A program made the translations under genes and the position numbers. DNA of 54,557 nt from Lachnospiraceae bacterium. Lineage in GTDB: Bacteria > Bacillota > Clostridia > Lachnospirales > Lachnospiraceae. Positions within the stretch are counted from its first letter, which is position 1. Every line of letters starts with the position of its first letter. Positions 1 through 7,658 of this stretch are shown here, piece after piece. Where the stretch lies: assembly GCA_017546025.1 (NCBI GenBank), contig JAFYYS010000032.1, positions 1 through 54,557 of the forward strand. Reading direction: 5' to 3'. A model generated the notes under the pieces. That model was not told the DNA's origin. It made no database searches and saw only the letters and a program-made list of their open reading frames with translations.

Positions 1-1207
1 AGGTCAGCACATACGTATTGACCACGGCATAAATCTCAAATACTTCCGCAAACGGATAGAAATTCGAGTAGGCTTCAATCCTCTCAACGAGAGGAATCAG
101 AAGAACCGCAGCGGCGATGAAAAATACCATCACAATCAGGTCTGCCGGATAGTAATCCCGGATTCTCATCGCAACCGTGAACACCAAAACGGTAACGGTA
201 CCCAAAGCGCCTGCGGCAAATACCCGGCTTTCGAAGAAAACGGCGCCGAAGACAAGCAAAAACAGCAGGCATGCAAAAGCAAGGATGAAGGTGTTGCATC
301 CTGCAGAGAAGGTCTTATAGGAGAATGCATCGCCCAAAAGACCGAAGAAAGCCGAGCCGCAGATTGTGATGGGAAGAGCGGCACTTCCTATGGAATAAAA
401 GGCGAGACTGGCGTTATCAAGATGTAATCTGAGGCGGGCGAAGATGCCGGCTGCTAACAGAATGAAGCTGAACGACAGAAGACATACCGCACGGGCGCCT
501 GCCGAAAGGTTGCTCCAGGTCGCGGAAATGAAGCCTACGGCAGCGAGAAGCAGCAGAACAACGCCGATCGCGAGAACCGGAACGGTTGTGTTTTCGCCGT
601 CTGCTTTTTGTTTTGCCTTATCCCTGGGATCCTGAAAACCGACGATGTGCTGTAACCCGACATTGCTTTTCGGCGTCTGCGGGGCAGACTGCGACGGATT
701 GATCGGAAGCGGTGCGGACCGCGGCGTCGGATTCATCGGATTCACCGGTAAGGGTGCAGGACGGTTGCCTGAAGGAACCGTTGAAGACTCGGGCTTTATT
801 ACAGGAACTTCGGGGCTGACAACCGGAGCCGGCGCAGGAGCATCTTCCGGAACCTTGGATACCGGCGTAACATTTACATTCGTTACGGGAGCTGTCGGTG
901 TAACCGATGCTGGCGCAGCAGGTGCTGCAGGTGCCGGCGTGGCAGGCGTAACGGGTGCGGGAACTGCCGGTGTAACCGGTGCTTGCTCAACCGACGTAAC
1001 CGGCGGAACTTTCGCCTCAAAAGCAGAATCAACCGGAACACCAGTAAAGGTGCCCGGTTGATTGTTTCGCTTCATCAAAAGATTTTTGAGTTCGAACAGC
1101 TCCTCGTTCAGTTTCTTATTTCGATTCCCCTGCATGATTGTCAGAATCAGAAGAGGTATCGGGGATAGCAGATAAAGGCCTAAAAACAGAATGAGCAGAG
1201 CTTCCAT
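1..1207 (-). CDS. Multi-pass membrane protein with Pro/Ala-rich linker (partial)
   Basis: The reading frame starts at an ATG at 1207, behind a GGAGGGAG ribosome site, and runs without a stop to the left edge, so the C-terminus is missing (402 codons seen). A hydrophobic helix at residues 2-24 is followed by a short charged segment. Residues of about 55-175 are low-complexity, rich in Pro, Ala, Val and Thr. From about residue 200 there is a series of hydrophobic segments beginning VPVLAIGVVLLLLAAVG. The membrane part resembles the DUF2157/SCO7613-like multi-pass proteins common in Lachnospiraceae, but I recognise no enzyme motif. It lies 32 bases after an XRE regulator on the same strand and is probably co-transcribed with it. 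The function is unknown. Confidence 0.8.
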   Translation of the reverse strand, partial: MEALLILFLGLYLLSPIPLLILTIMQGNRNKKLNEELFELKNLLMKRNNQPGTFTGVPVDSAFEAKVPPVTSVEQAPVTPAVPAPVTPATPAPAAPAAPASVTPTAPVTNVNVTPVSKVPEDAPAPAPVVSPEVPVIKPESSTVPSGNRPAPLPVNPMNPTPRSAPLPINPSQSAPQTPKSNVGLQHIVGFQDPRDKAKQKADGENTTVPVLAIGVVLLLLAAVGFISATWSNLSAGARAVCLLSFSFILLAAGIFARLRLHLDNASLAFYSIGSAALPITICGSAFFGLLGDAFSYKTFSAGCNTFILAFACLLFLLVFGAVFFESRVFAAGALGTVTVLVFTVAMRIRDYYPADLIVMVFFIAAAVLLIPLVERIEAYSNFYPFAEVFEIYAVVNTYVLT

Positions 1208-1239
1208 GGTATTCTCCCTCCGCGGCATGGCCGCTTATT

Positions 1240-1752
1240 CTAGCTTAACCGTTCAATCAGACAGATTGCTTCAACCTTCCATTCCCTGCATGCATAGAAG
1301 CCTTTCTCGGAATAGCGGAGTGCTTCCCGTGCATATGAGCAGGCCGTCTGCGGGTCGGCATCGTTCTTGCCGGCATAGGCCAGAGCACTCATCGTATAAA
1401 TGGCACAGGCCTCATCGAAAAACTCGGAATTCTCATCGAGATAGGGCTTTACCAGTTCGGCAGCCTCATCGAACTTTCCTTCCTTGTAGCATTTCTTGGC
1501 CTGGCGGATGCTTTCGAAGTTTCCGGAAACAGCCGTAACCATATCGGACTTGTTCTGGGGACTCAGCATCTGAATGGAAATATCGAGCTTGCGGGAAAGA
1601 TACTCGAGCGTCTTGATGGAAGGAACCGCCACACCGCTTTCAATCTGGCTTAACATGTTGCGGGTGATGAAGGTTCCGACGACTTCGCTCTGGGTCATCT
1701 TCTTCGCGATTCTGGCATCTTTGATAATCTTACCTAATTCTGCGCGATCCAT
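1240..1752 (-). CDS. XRE-family helix-turn-helix regulator
   Basis: This is a 170-residue DNA-binding protein. Residues 1-62 form a lambda-repressor-like helix-turn-helix with the typical pattern of XRE proteins (LGKIIKDARIAKKMTQSEV, then LSQIESGVAVPSIKTLEYLS). Residues of about 75-170 are helical, with the look of TPR-like repeats (KKCYKEGKFDEAAEL; EACAIYTMSALAYAGK), so it resembles helix-turn-helix/TPR regulators that sense a peptide or protein partner. The start is supported by AAGGAGG seven bases upstream. Its promoter is overlapped by a palindrome that may be its own operator. The next gene on this strand is a large membrane protein, which may be its regulatory partner. The effector is unknown. 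Confidence 0.92.
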   Translation of the reverse strand: MDRAELGKIIKDARIAKKMTQSEVVGTFITRNMLSQIESGVAVPSIKTLEYLSRKLDISIQMLSPQNKSDMVTAVSGNFESIRQAKKCYKEGKFDEAAELVKPYLDENSEFFDEACAIYTMSALAYAGKNDADPQTACSYAREALRYSEKGFYACREWKVEAICLIERLS

Positions 1753-1868
1753 AAATCCTCCTTCTTTACGTGTATGAAAGCAGATAAAATCCGCTTGTTG
1801 AAACAGACAAAGCCGGCCTCGAAACAGACAGCCGACGAATGATACGATTTCTGTAAAAGTGGTTTACT

Positions 1869-1884
1869 TACAATAGTTATTGTA
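1869..1884. promoter_or_regulatory. Palindromic operator candidate in the divergent control region
   Basis: TACAATA-GT-TATTGTA is a perfect inverted repeat with 7-base arms and a 2-base centre. Its right arm coincides with the -10 box of the minus-strand XRE promoter. Position and symmetry fit autorepression by the XRE protein. Binding is inferred, not shown. Confidence 0.5.
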
Positions 1885-1907
1885 TAAGATAATACGGAAA
1901 AATGCAA
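1879..1907 (-). promoter_or_regulatory. Sigma-A type promoter of the XRE regulator gene
   Basis: On the minus strand TTGCAT (1907-1902) is followed by a 17-base spacer and TACAAT (1884-1879). It lies about 125 bases upstream of the start codon, so the leader would be long. I see no riboswitch fold in that leader. Confidence 0.55.
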
Positions 1908-1946
1908 GTGTTATTTACAGAAAATGAGGAAAATGAGGGGTTTTTG

Positions 1947-1975
1947 TTGTATTTTCCATCTGCATCGTTTATACT
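1947..1975 (+). promoter_or_regulatory. Sigma-A type promoter of the DUF885 lipoprotein operon
   Basis: TTGTAT, a 17-base spacer and TATACT lie about 75 bases upstream of the start codon at 2049. The same spacing is seen at the other predicted promoters in this window. Confidence 0.65.
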
Positions 1976-2048
1976 GTAGAGAGCAACGGAACCGAATACG
2001 GTTTCAGGGTCCTCGGGGGAAATGAGGACCGCACAAAAGGAGGTAACC

Positions 2049-3962
2049 ATGAGACATTACAGCAGAAGGCTTGCAGCCTTTTTGATTATGATTCTTGTTG
2101 TATGTTCCCTTGCCGGATGCGGCGGGAATTCAAAGACAGAGAAGGGTAAGAGCCGTGAGGGGAACAGTTCGGCGGCAACACCTGTAGTGACTGCTGATCC
2201 CACCGCAAATCCCACCGCAGAGCCCACGGCAGAGCCGACGGCGGAACCTACCCTGGAACCTACCGCAGAGCCGACGCCCGCGGGACTTCCGTGGAGCCAG
2301 CCCAGATTCATTGCGCCTGAGCTTACGGACGAGCAGAAGGAATTCAACAGCATTCTTGATCAGATTGTTGTCGAGCTTGCCGACGGGGAGGGCATGTCCC
2401 TTCACTTCATTTTCGAGAATCCCGAGAATTACGGCGTGAAAAAGGAGAATAATTTCGGCCATGTTTCTTCGGACAATTCGGAATTTATCGAGCAGTGCAA
2501 AAAGTTCCAGCAGATGCTCGCAGGCGTAAACCGTGACAATCTGACGGATGGCCAGAAAGTCAATTACGACCGTATGATGTATGAGATCCGGATCGGTCTT
2601 CAGCTGAGCAGCATCAATCAGGATGTATACTGCGGTCTGTTCAGCAGCCACGGTAACATCATCGACAGCATTTCCACGATGATTACGGAGTATCCGCTCT
2701 TTGCCGAGAAGGACGCAGAGGACCTTCTTGAGACGCTTGACACGCTTCCCGATTTCCTGAAGGAAGTCATTGAGGAGGCAGAAGCCCGTTATGGTAAGGG
2801 CGGCTGCTATCTGGATAAAAAAATGGTGGATACGACCGTTCAAAACATTGAGGGCATCACCGTAAAGAATAACAACCCGCTTGAGGCTGCATTTGCCGCC
2901 AATCTGAAGGGCCTCGGTCTTTCGGCCGACAAAGAGGCAGAGTATATCAGCCGTTATAAGGATAAGCTTGATAAGGTTGTATTCCCCGCACTCAATGATA
3001 TGGCGGATAAGCTCGATAAGTTTTACGGGTACTGCTCCGATAAGCAGTTCGGTCTTGCTACCCTGCAGGGCGGCAAGGAGTATTTCGAATACCTGATGCA
3101 GGCGACGCTCGGAACAGATATGACTGCCGAAGAGGTATTTGATTATCTGGTGAAGAAATACGAAGAAGAGTATAACGAACTGATTAAAGTCTTCAGAAGC
3201 AATCCGGGCGTTTTGCTTCAGTTCCCTTATGACGGTTATACCGAAACCGACGCAAATGCCATGCTCGATGCGTTAAAGGATTACATCAAGAAGAATTATC
3301 CGATTATCCGCGATACCGAGTATACGGTTTCCGATCTGCCCGAAGCACTTCGCGTTCCCGGCGTTTTAGCATATTTCCTGACGCCTCAGATCGACAATGA
3401 AGACCGTAAGGTAATCCGTTTCAATCCGAACGGCGTGGACGATCCGGTGGAATTCTTCAGCACGCTTGCCCATGAAGGTTATCCGGGACATCTGTACCAG
3501 GATGAGTTCTTCTTCAGATGCGAAGGAAGCCATGCCCTCAACAAGCTCCTTTCCTATACTGGTTATACGGAAGGCTGGGCTGTTGTTGCGGGACAGGAGG
3601 CATACAACTACATTCTTGACGATAAGGACCTCGTATTCCTGTACGCCGTTAACTACAACCTCACGATGAACCTGGTAGCCATTACGGCACTCGGTGTTCA
3701 CTATAAGGGTTGGGGCGAAGAGGAAGTAGCCGAGTTCCTCGGCCAATACGGTTACGGGGATTACGCAGCCGATTTCATCGACGAAATCATCGCGGATCCG
3801 GTTGTATTCCTTCCTTATACCGTCGGCAGATTTTTGATGCTTGATACTTTGCAGGAACTTGAGAACAAAGGTTACACGCCTGTTGAAGCCAAGACCGCTG
3901 TTCTGAACATCGGCGCCTGCAGCTTTGAGGTTATGTGGAAGAACCTCGGAATCGATTTTTAG
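2049..3962 (+). CDS. DUF885-family lipoprotein, probable metallopeptidase
   Basis: The product has 637 residues. I choose the ATG at 2049 because AAAGGAGG sits directly upstream of it. An upstream in-frame ATG at 2022 would place that ribosome site inside the gene. The N-terminus is a lipoprotein signal ending in the lipobox LAGC (Cys near residue 21), followed by a Pro-Thr-Ala-Glu stalk at about 51-77. The rest is a DUF885 domain with the family motif HEGYPGH at residues 475-481, which gives an HExxxxH-like pair of probable zinc ligands. DUF885 proteins are thought to be peptidases acting outside the membrane. The substrate here is unknown. The Y-family polymerase gene starts 3 bases after its stop, so the two are probably co-transcribed. 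Confidence 0.9.
   Translation: MRHYSRRLAAFLIMILVVCSLAGCGGNSKTEKGKSREGNSSAATPVVTADPTANPTAEPTAEPTAEPTLEPTAEPTPAGLPWSQPRFIAPELTDEQKEFNSILDQIVVELADGEGMSLHFIFENPENYGVKKENNFGHVSSDNSEFIEQCKKFQQMLAGVNRDNLTDGQKVNYDRMMYEIRIGLQLSSINQDVYCGLFSSHGNIIDSISTMITEYPLFAEKDAEDLLETLDTLPDFLKEVIEEAEARYGKGGCYLDKKMVDTTVQNIEGITVKNNNPLEAAFAANLKGLGLSADKEAEYISRYKDKLDKVVFPALNDMADKLDKFYGYCSDKQFGLATLQGGKEYFEYLMQATLGTDMTAEEVFDYLVKKYEEEYNELIKVFRSNPGVLLQFPYDGYTETDANAMLDALKDYIKKNYPIIRDTEYTVSDLPEALRVPGVLAYFLTPQIDNEDRKVIRFNPNGVDDPVEFFSTLAHEGYPGHLYQDEFFFRCEGSHALNKLLSYTGYTEGWAVVAGQEAYNYILDDKDLVFLYAVNYNLTMNLVAITALGVHYKGWGEEEVAEFLGQYGYGDYAADFIDEIIADPVVFLPYTVGRFLMLDTLQELENKGYTPVEAKTAVLNIGACSFEVMWKNLGIDF
2199..2279 (+). repeat. Tandem repeat coding a PTAE stalk
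   Basis: Nine degenerate 9-12 base units encode repeated Pro-Thr-Ala-Glu or Pro-Thr-Ala-Asn steps between the lipid anchor and the catalytic domain of the DUF885 lipoprotein. It is a coding low-complexity repeat, likely to vary in copy number. Confidence 0.8.
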
Positions 3963-3965
3963 GAT

Positions 3966-5246
3966 ATGAGTGAAGAAGCCGCTTATTTATGTATTGATTT
4001 AAAATCGTTTTATGCTTCCGTGGAATGTGCGGAACGGCACCTTGATCCGATGACCACCAATCTGGTGGTCGCGGACCCGGAGCGTTCCGATAAGACCATC
4101 TGTCTTGCCGTTTCCCCGTCCATGAAGGCGCTCGGCGTGAAGAACCGCTGCCGCGTGTTTGAGATTCCGAAGGGCATCGATTACATCATGGCAGAGCCGA
4201 GAATGCAGAAATACATCGATTATGCGGCGGAAATCTATGGCATTTACCTCAGCCATGTTTCGCCGGAGGATATTCATGTCTATTCCGTCGACGAATGTTT
4301 TATAGATGTAACGGGCTATCGGAAGCCCTACCAAAAGAGCGCAAGGGAACTTGCGCTCATGTTTATGGATGAAATTCGTGAAAAGCTCGGCATCCGTGCG
4401 ACCGCGGGCATCGGGACCAATCTGTATCTTTGTAAGATTGCCCTCGACATTACGGCAAAGCATGCCGCCGATTTCATCGGGGAACTTAACGAGGAAAGCT
4501 ATAAGAGAACGCTTTGGGACCATAAGCCCCTGACAGATTTCTGGCGCATCGGCTCCGGCATCGCGAAACGGCTTGCGGACCGCGGCATCTATACGATGCG
4601 CGACATTGCCCACGCGGACGAGGACATGCTTTATAAGCTGTTCGGCGTGGATGCGGAATTGCTGATTGACCACGCCTGGGGACGCGAGAGCACGACAATC
4701 CGGGACATTAAGCAGTATAAGCCGAAGACGAACGGATTAAGCTCCGGGCAGGTGCTGATGCGGGATTACAAGTTTGCGGAAGCCCGTATTGTCATGAAGG
4801 AGATGGTCGAAACGATGTGCCTTGAGATGGTGCGTAAGGGCGTCATGACGAAATCCGTGTCATTTTTCGCGGGCTATTCGAACAGCCTCGATGTTCCGTA
4901 CACAGGAGGCACGGCCTCACTTCCCGAGGAGAGCAACAGCGATACCGAATGGATCCGCGCGGTCATGGAGGTGTTCGACGCGGTCACGGACCACGACCTG
5001 CCGATCAGGCGGCTCGGCATTTCGTGCAATAACGTGGTAAAGGACACAGGCATCCGCCAGTTAAGCTTTTTCGATACGGAGGGAAGCGGCGCCGAGCGGG
5101 AGCGCGAGAAGAAGCTGATGGAGACCGTTCTGTCCATTAAAGAGCGTTTCGGGAAAAATGCCGTGTTAAAGGGACGCGACCTTTCGGAGGGCGCGACGGC
5201 ACGCGAACGGAACGAGCAGATCGGAGGACATAAACGTGGCAAATAA
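3966..5246 (+). CDS. Y-family (translesion) DNA polymerase
   Basis: This 426-residue protein has the fold order of Y-family polymerases such as UvrX/YqjW and DinB. The first catalytic aspartate is D11 in IDLKSFYASVE, and the second catalytic pair is D109-E110 in YSVDECFIDV. A helix-hairpin-helix region follows (WRIGSGIAKRLADRGIYTMRDIA), with a little-finger domain from about residue 245. Such enzymes copy damaged DNA with low fidelity. The gene overlaps a YolD-like gene by 11 bases, an arrangement typical of Bacillota UvrX/YolD pairs on chromosomes, plasmids and phages. I found no LexA (DinR) box upstream, so SOS control is not evident. The start follows the preceding stop by 3 bases. Confidence 0.94.
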   Translation: MSEEAAYLCIDLKSFYASVECAERHLDPMTTNLVVADPERSDKTICLAVSPSMKALGVKNRCRVFEIPKGIDYIMAEPRMQKYIDYAAEIYGIYLSHVSPEDIHVYSVDECFIDVTGYRKPYQKSARELALMFMDEIREKLGIRATAGIGTNLYLCKIALDITAKHAADFIGELNEESYKRTLWDHKPLTDFWRIGSGIAKRLADRGIYTMRDIAHADEDMLYKLFGVDAELLIDHAWGRESTTIRDIKQYKPKTNGLSSGQVLMRDYKFAEARIVMKEMVETMCLEMVRKGVMTKSVSFFAGYSNSLDVPYTGGTASLPEESNSDTEWIRAVMEVFDAVTDHDLPIRRLGISCNNVVKDTGIRQLSFFDTEGSGAEREREKKLMETVLSIKERFGKNAVLKGRDLSEGATARERNEQIGGHKRGK

Positions 5247-5421
5247 GAACCGTCCGAAGATGAGTCCGCAGGACCGCGCCAAGCAGTTCATGCCGTTTGA
5301 CGCCGTAAAAGGACTGAAGGAAGCGCTTGCGAAGAAGGAGAAGGAGATTCTCGGCAGGGAAGAGATCGAAAGGGTCGAAGAAAATGCCGAATTTTTCGGA
5401 AATATTCACAAAAACAATTGA
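5236..5421 (+). CDS. YolD-like protein
   Basis: This is a 61-residue protein starting at GTG within the last codons of the polymerase gene, with GGAGG just upstream. The N-terminal motif (NRPKMSPQDRAKQFMPFDAV) is the hallmark of the YolD-like family. The family is usually encoded beside a Y-family polymerase and is thought to act as a small accessory or UmuD-like partner. It is short, lacking the longer C-terminal part of many YolD proteins. Coupled translation with the polymerase is likely. The biochemical role is inferred from context only. Confidence 0.85.
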   Translation: MANKNRPKMSPQDRAKQFMPFDAVKGLKEALAKKEKEILGREEIERVEENAEFFGNIHKNN

Positions 5422-5446
5422 AAGATTGAAGAAAAATTGGTAAAAT
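5418..5446 (+). promoter_or_regulatory. Sigma-A type promoter of the EF-G-like gene
   Basis: TTGAAA, a 17-base spacer and TAAAAT overlap the stop codon of the YolD-like gene and lie about 40 bases before the ATG at 5487. This supports the downstream start rather than an in-frame ATG at 5445, which falls in the -10 box. Confidence 0.7.
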
Positions 5447-5486
5447 GTCCTTGTGTTTCACAAATCCCTTTTGGAGGTTTACCGTT

Positions 5487-7577
5487 ATGCAGACCTATAA
5501 GTACGAAAAAATCCGTAACGTTGCCATTTTGGGACACGGCAGCTGCGGAAAGACAACATTGGTGGAAGCCATGGCTTATACGACCGGCGTTACGAAAAGA
5601 CTCGGCCGTGTAGAGGAAGGCAATACCATCAGCGATTACGATAAGGAAGAGCAGAAGAGACTGTTCTCCATCAGTGCCACCGTTGTTCCGATTCTTTGGG
5701 AAGAGACGAAGATCAACTTTATCGACACTCCCGGCTACTTTGATTTTGTGGGCGAAGTAGAGGAAGCTGTCAGCGCAGCCGATGCAGCAGTCATCGTTGT
5801 ATCCGCTAAGGCAGGTGTGGAAGTCGGAACGCAGAAGGCATGGGACATCTGCGAACGGTTTAAGCTGCCCCGCATGTTCTTTGTTACCGATATGGACGAC
5901 GATAACGCAAGTTACCGTAACGTTGTAGAGGATCTGAAGGAGCGCTACGGAAACCGTATTGCGCCTTTCCATACCCCGATTCGTGAAAATGAAAAGTTCG
6001 TCGGATTTGTCAATGTTGTTAAGAATGCGGGCCGCCGCTTCAGCAACAACCTCGGCGAATATGTTGACGGCGATATTCCGGAATACTGCAAGGAGTACTC
6101 CGAGAATTACCGCGCCGCTTTGATGGAATCCATCGCAGAGTCCAGCGAAGAGCTGATGGAGAAGTATTTCGAAGGCGAAGAGTTTACGATGGTTGAAATC
6201 GAAAATGCCATCCGTACAAGCGTCGGCGCCGGCGATATGGTTCCGGTTCTCTGCGGTTCCGGTGTGCAGGCCAGAGGTACATTTGCCCTCCTGCAGGCCA
6301 TTGATAAGTATTTCCCGTCACCGAACAAGGGCGTTGTGACCGGTATGAGCCAGAAGACCGGTACGACCTTCTTCGCAGATTACGATGCGAACAAGGATTT
6401 CTCCGCACGCGTTTGGAAGACGATTGCCGATCCGTTCATCGGTAAGTTCTCCCTGATTAAGGTTTGCTCCGGCGTTTTGAAGAGCGACTCCGTGATTTAC
6501 AACGCCAATAAGGAAACCGAAGAAAAGCTTTCCCGTCTCTATGTGCTTCGCGGTAAGGAGCAGATTGAGGTGAAGGAGCTGTACGCCGGCGATATCGGTG
6601 CCATCGGTAAGCTTTCCGATACGCAGACCGGTGATACGCTTTCCACGAAGGCCAACCCGATCATTTACGACCCGATTAAGGTTTCCGTACCGTACACGTA
6701 CGTTCGTTACGAAGCCAAGAATAAGGGCGATGACGATAAGATTTCCCAGGCTCTTTCGAAGATCATGGAAGAGGACAAGACGCTTGCCATCGTCAACGAT
6801 AAGGAGAACCGTCAGGCACTCCTTTACGGTATCGGCGACCAGCAGCTCGAAGTTACCGTCAGCAAGATCCTCAACCGCTATAAGGCTGAGATGATCATCA
6901 GTAAGCCGAAGATTGCTTACCGTGAGACGATTAAGAAGCAGGTACAGGTTCAGGGACGTCATAAGAAGCAGTCCGGCGGCGCAGGTCAGTTCGGTGACGT
7001 TATTATGATTTTCGAGCCGTCCGGCGATCTTGATACCCCTTACATCTTCGAAGAGAAGATTTTCGGCGGATCCGTTCCGAAGAACTTCTTCCCGGCTATT
7101 GAAAAGGGTATTCAGGAAAGCGTTCTTGCAGGCCCTCTTGCCGGTTATCCGGTAGTCGGCATCAAGGCAACGCTGATTGACGGTTCCTACCATCCGGTAG
7201 ACTCCAATGAAATGGCATTCAAGCTTGCCGCCAAGAAGGCTTTCAAGCTTGGTATCATGGATGCTATGCCCATCATTCTCGAGCCGATTTCCACTTTGAA
7301 GGTTGTTGTGCCGGATAGGTTCACCGGTGATATCATGGGTGACCTCAGCAAACGCCGCGGCCGCGTGCTCGGCATGAATCCTCTTGCCAACGGCAGGCAG
7401 GAAATCGTTGCCGACATTCCGTCGTCTGAGCTGTTCGGTTATTCCACGGATCTCCGTTCCATGACCGGCGGTATCGGTGATTTTTCGTATGAATTTGCCA
7501 GATACGAGCCTGCTACCGCAGACGTTCAGGCTAAGGTAATCGAAGAGTCCGATAAGGTTAAGGACGAGGACGAATAA
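5487..7577 (+). CDS. EF-G-like translational GTPase (non-canonical paralogue)
   Basis: The product has 696 residues and begins at the ATG behind GGAGG. It has the full EF-G layout: GTPase domain, domain II, and domains III to V with the EF-G C-terminal region (QVQGRHKKQSGGAGQFGDV). Walker A is GHGSCGKTT (16-24) where canonical EF-G has AHIDAGKTT. G3 is DTPG (80-83). G4 reads TDMD (134-137) instead of NKMD. These differences put it with the EF-G-like proteins (often annotated FusA2 or just elongation factor G) that Bacillota carry besides true EF-G. The exact role, whether elongation, recycling or stress, is unknown. It is transcribed from its own promoter and followed by a weak terminator hairpin. 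Confidence 0.9.
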   Translation: MQTYKYEKIRNVAILGHGSCGKTTLVEAMAYTTGVTKRLGRVEEGNTISDYDKEEQKRLFSISATVVPILWEETKINFIDTPGYFDFVGEVEEAVSAADAAVIVVSAKAGVEVGTQKAWDICERFKLPRMFFVTDMDDDNASYRNVVEDLKERYGNRIAPFHTPIRENEKFVGFVNVVKNAGRRFSNNLGEYVDGDIPEYCKEYSENYRAALMESIAESSEELMEKYFEGEEFTMVEIENAIRTSVGAGDMVPVLCGSGVQARGTFALLQAIDKYFPSPNKGVVTGMSQKTGTTFFADYDANKDFSARVWKTIADPFIGKFSLIKVCSGVLKSDSVIYNANKETEEKLSRLYVLRGKEQIEVKELYAGDIGAIGKLSDTQTGDTLSTKANPIIYDPIKVSVPYTYVRYEAKNKGDDDKISQALSKIMEEDKTLAIVNDKENRQALLYGIGDQQLEVTVSKILNRYKAEMIISKPKIAYRETIKKQVQVQGRHKKQSGGAGQFGDVIMIFEPSGDLDTPYIFEEKIFGGSVPKNFFPAIEKGIQESVLAGPLAGYPVVGIKATLIDGSYHPVDSNEMAFKLAAKKAFKLGIMDAMPIILEPISTLKVVVPDRFTGDIMGDLSKRRGRVLGMNPLANGRQEIVADIPSSELFGYSTDLRSMTGGIGDFSYEFARYEPATADVQAKVIEESDKVKDEDE

Positions 7578-7586
7578 GTTCGTTTC

Positions 7587-7622
7587 ATGGGTGGCATGGC
7601 ATCGCCGTGCCACTCATTGTTG
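7587..7622 (+). terminator. Weak intrinsic terminator after the EF-G-like gene
   Basis: ATGGGTGGCATGGC, loop ATC and GCCGTGCCACTCAT pair over 14 positions with two wobbles, followed by a T-rich but interrupted tail (TGTTGT). It could be a partial terminator. Confidence 0.5.
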
Positions 7623-7658
7623 TATCATCCCGCTTCGGCGTTAAGAAAAGGAAGTTGA

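Noticed and set aside
645-1061. Plus-strand frame coding a Gly/Thr/Ala-rich protein
   Set aside because: It is the antisense of the Pro/Ala/Thr linker of the minus-strand membrane protein. It lacks a good ribosome site, while the minus frame is open to the edge and has a strong one.
1980-2010. Possible LexA/SOS box upstream of the DUF885-polymerase operon
   Set aside because: GGAACCGAATACGGTTTC has inverted arms but not the GAAC-N4-GTTC spacing of Bacillota LexA sites.
2199-2279. Possible CRISPR-like direct repeats
   Set aside because: Units are 9-12 bases without unique spacers, in frame inside a gene, and encode a PTAE stalk.
6318-7613. 431-codon minus-strand frame opposite the EF-G-like gene
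   Set aside because: Composition without recognisable domains, no ribosome site, and exact antisense to a well-supported gene. Long antisense frames are common here because of codon bias.
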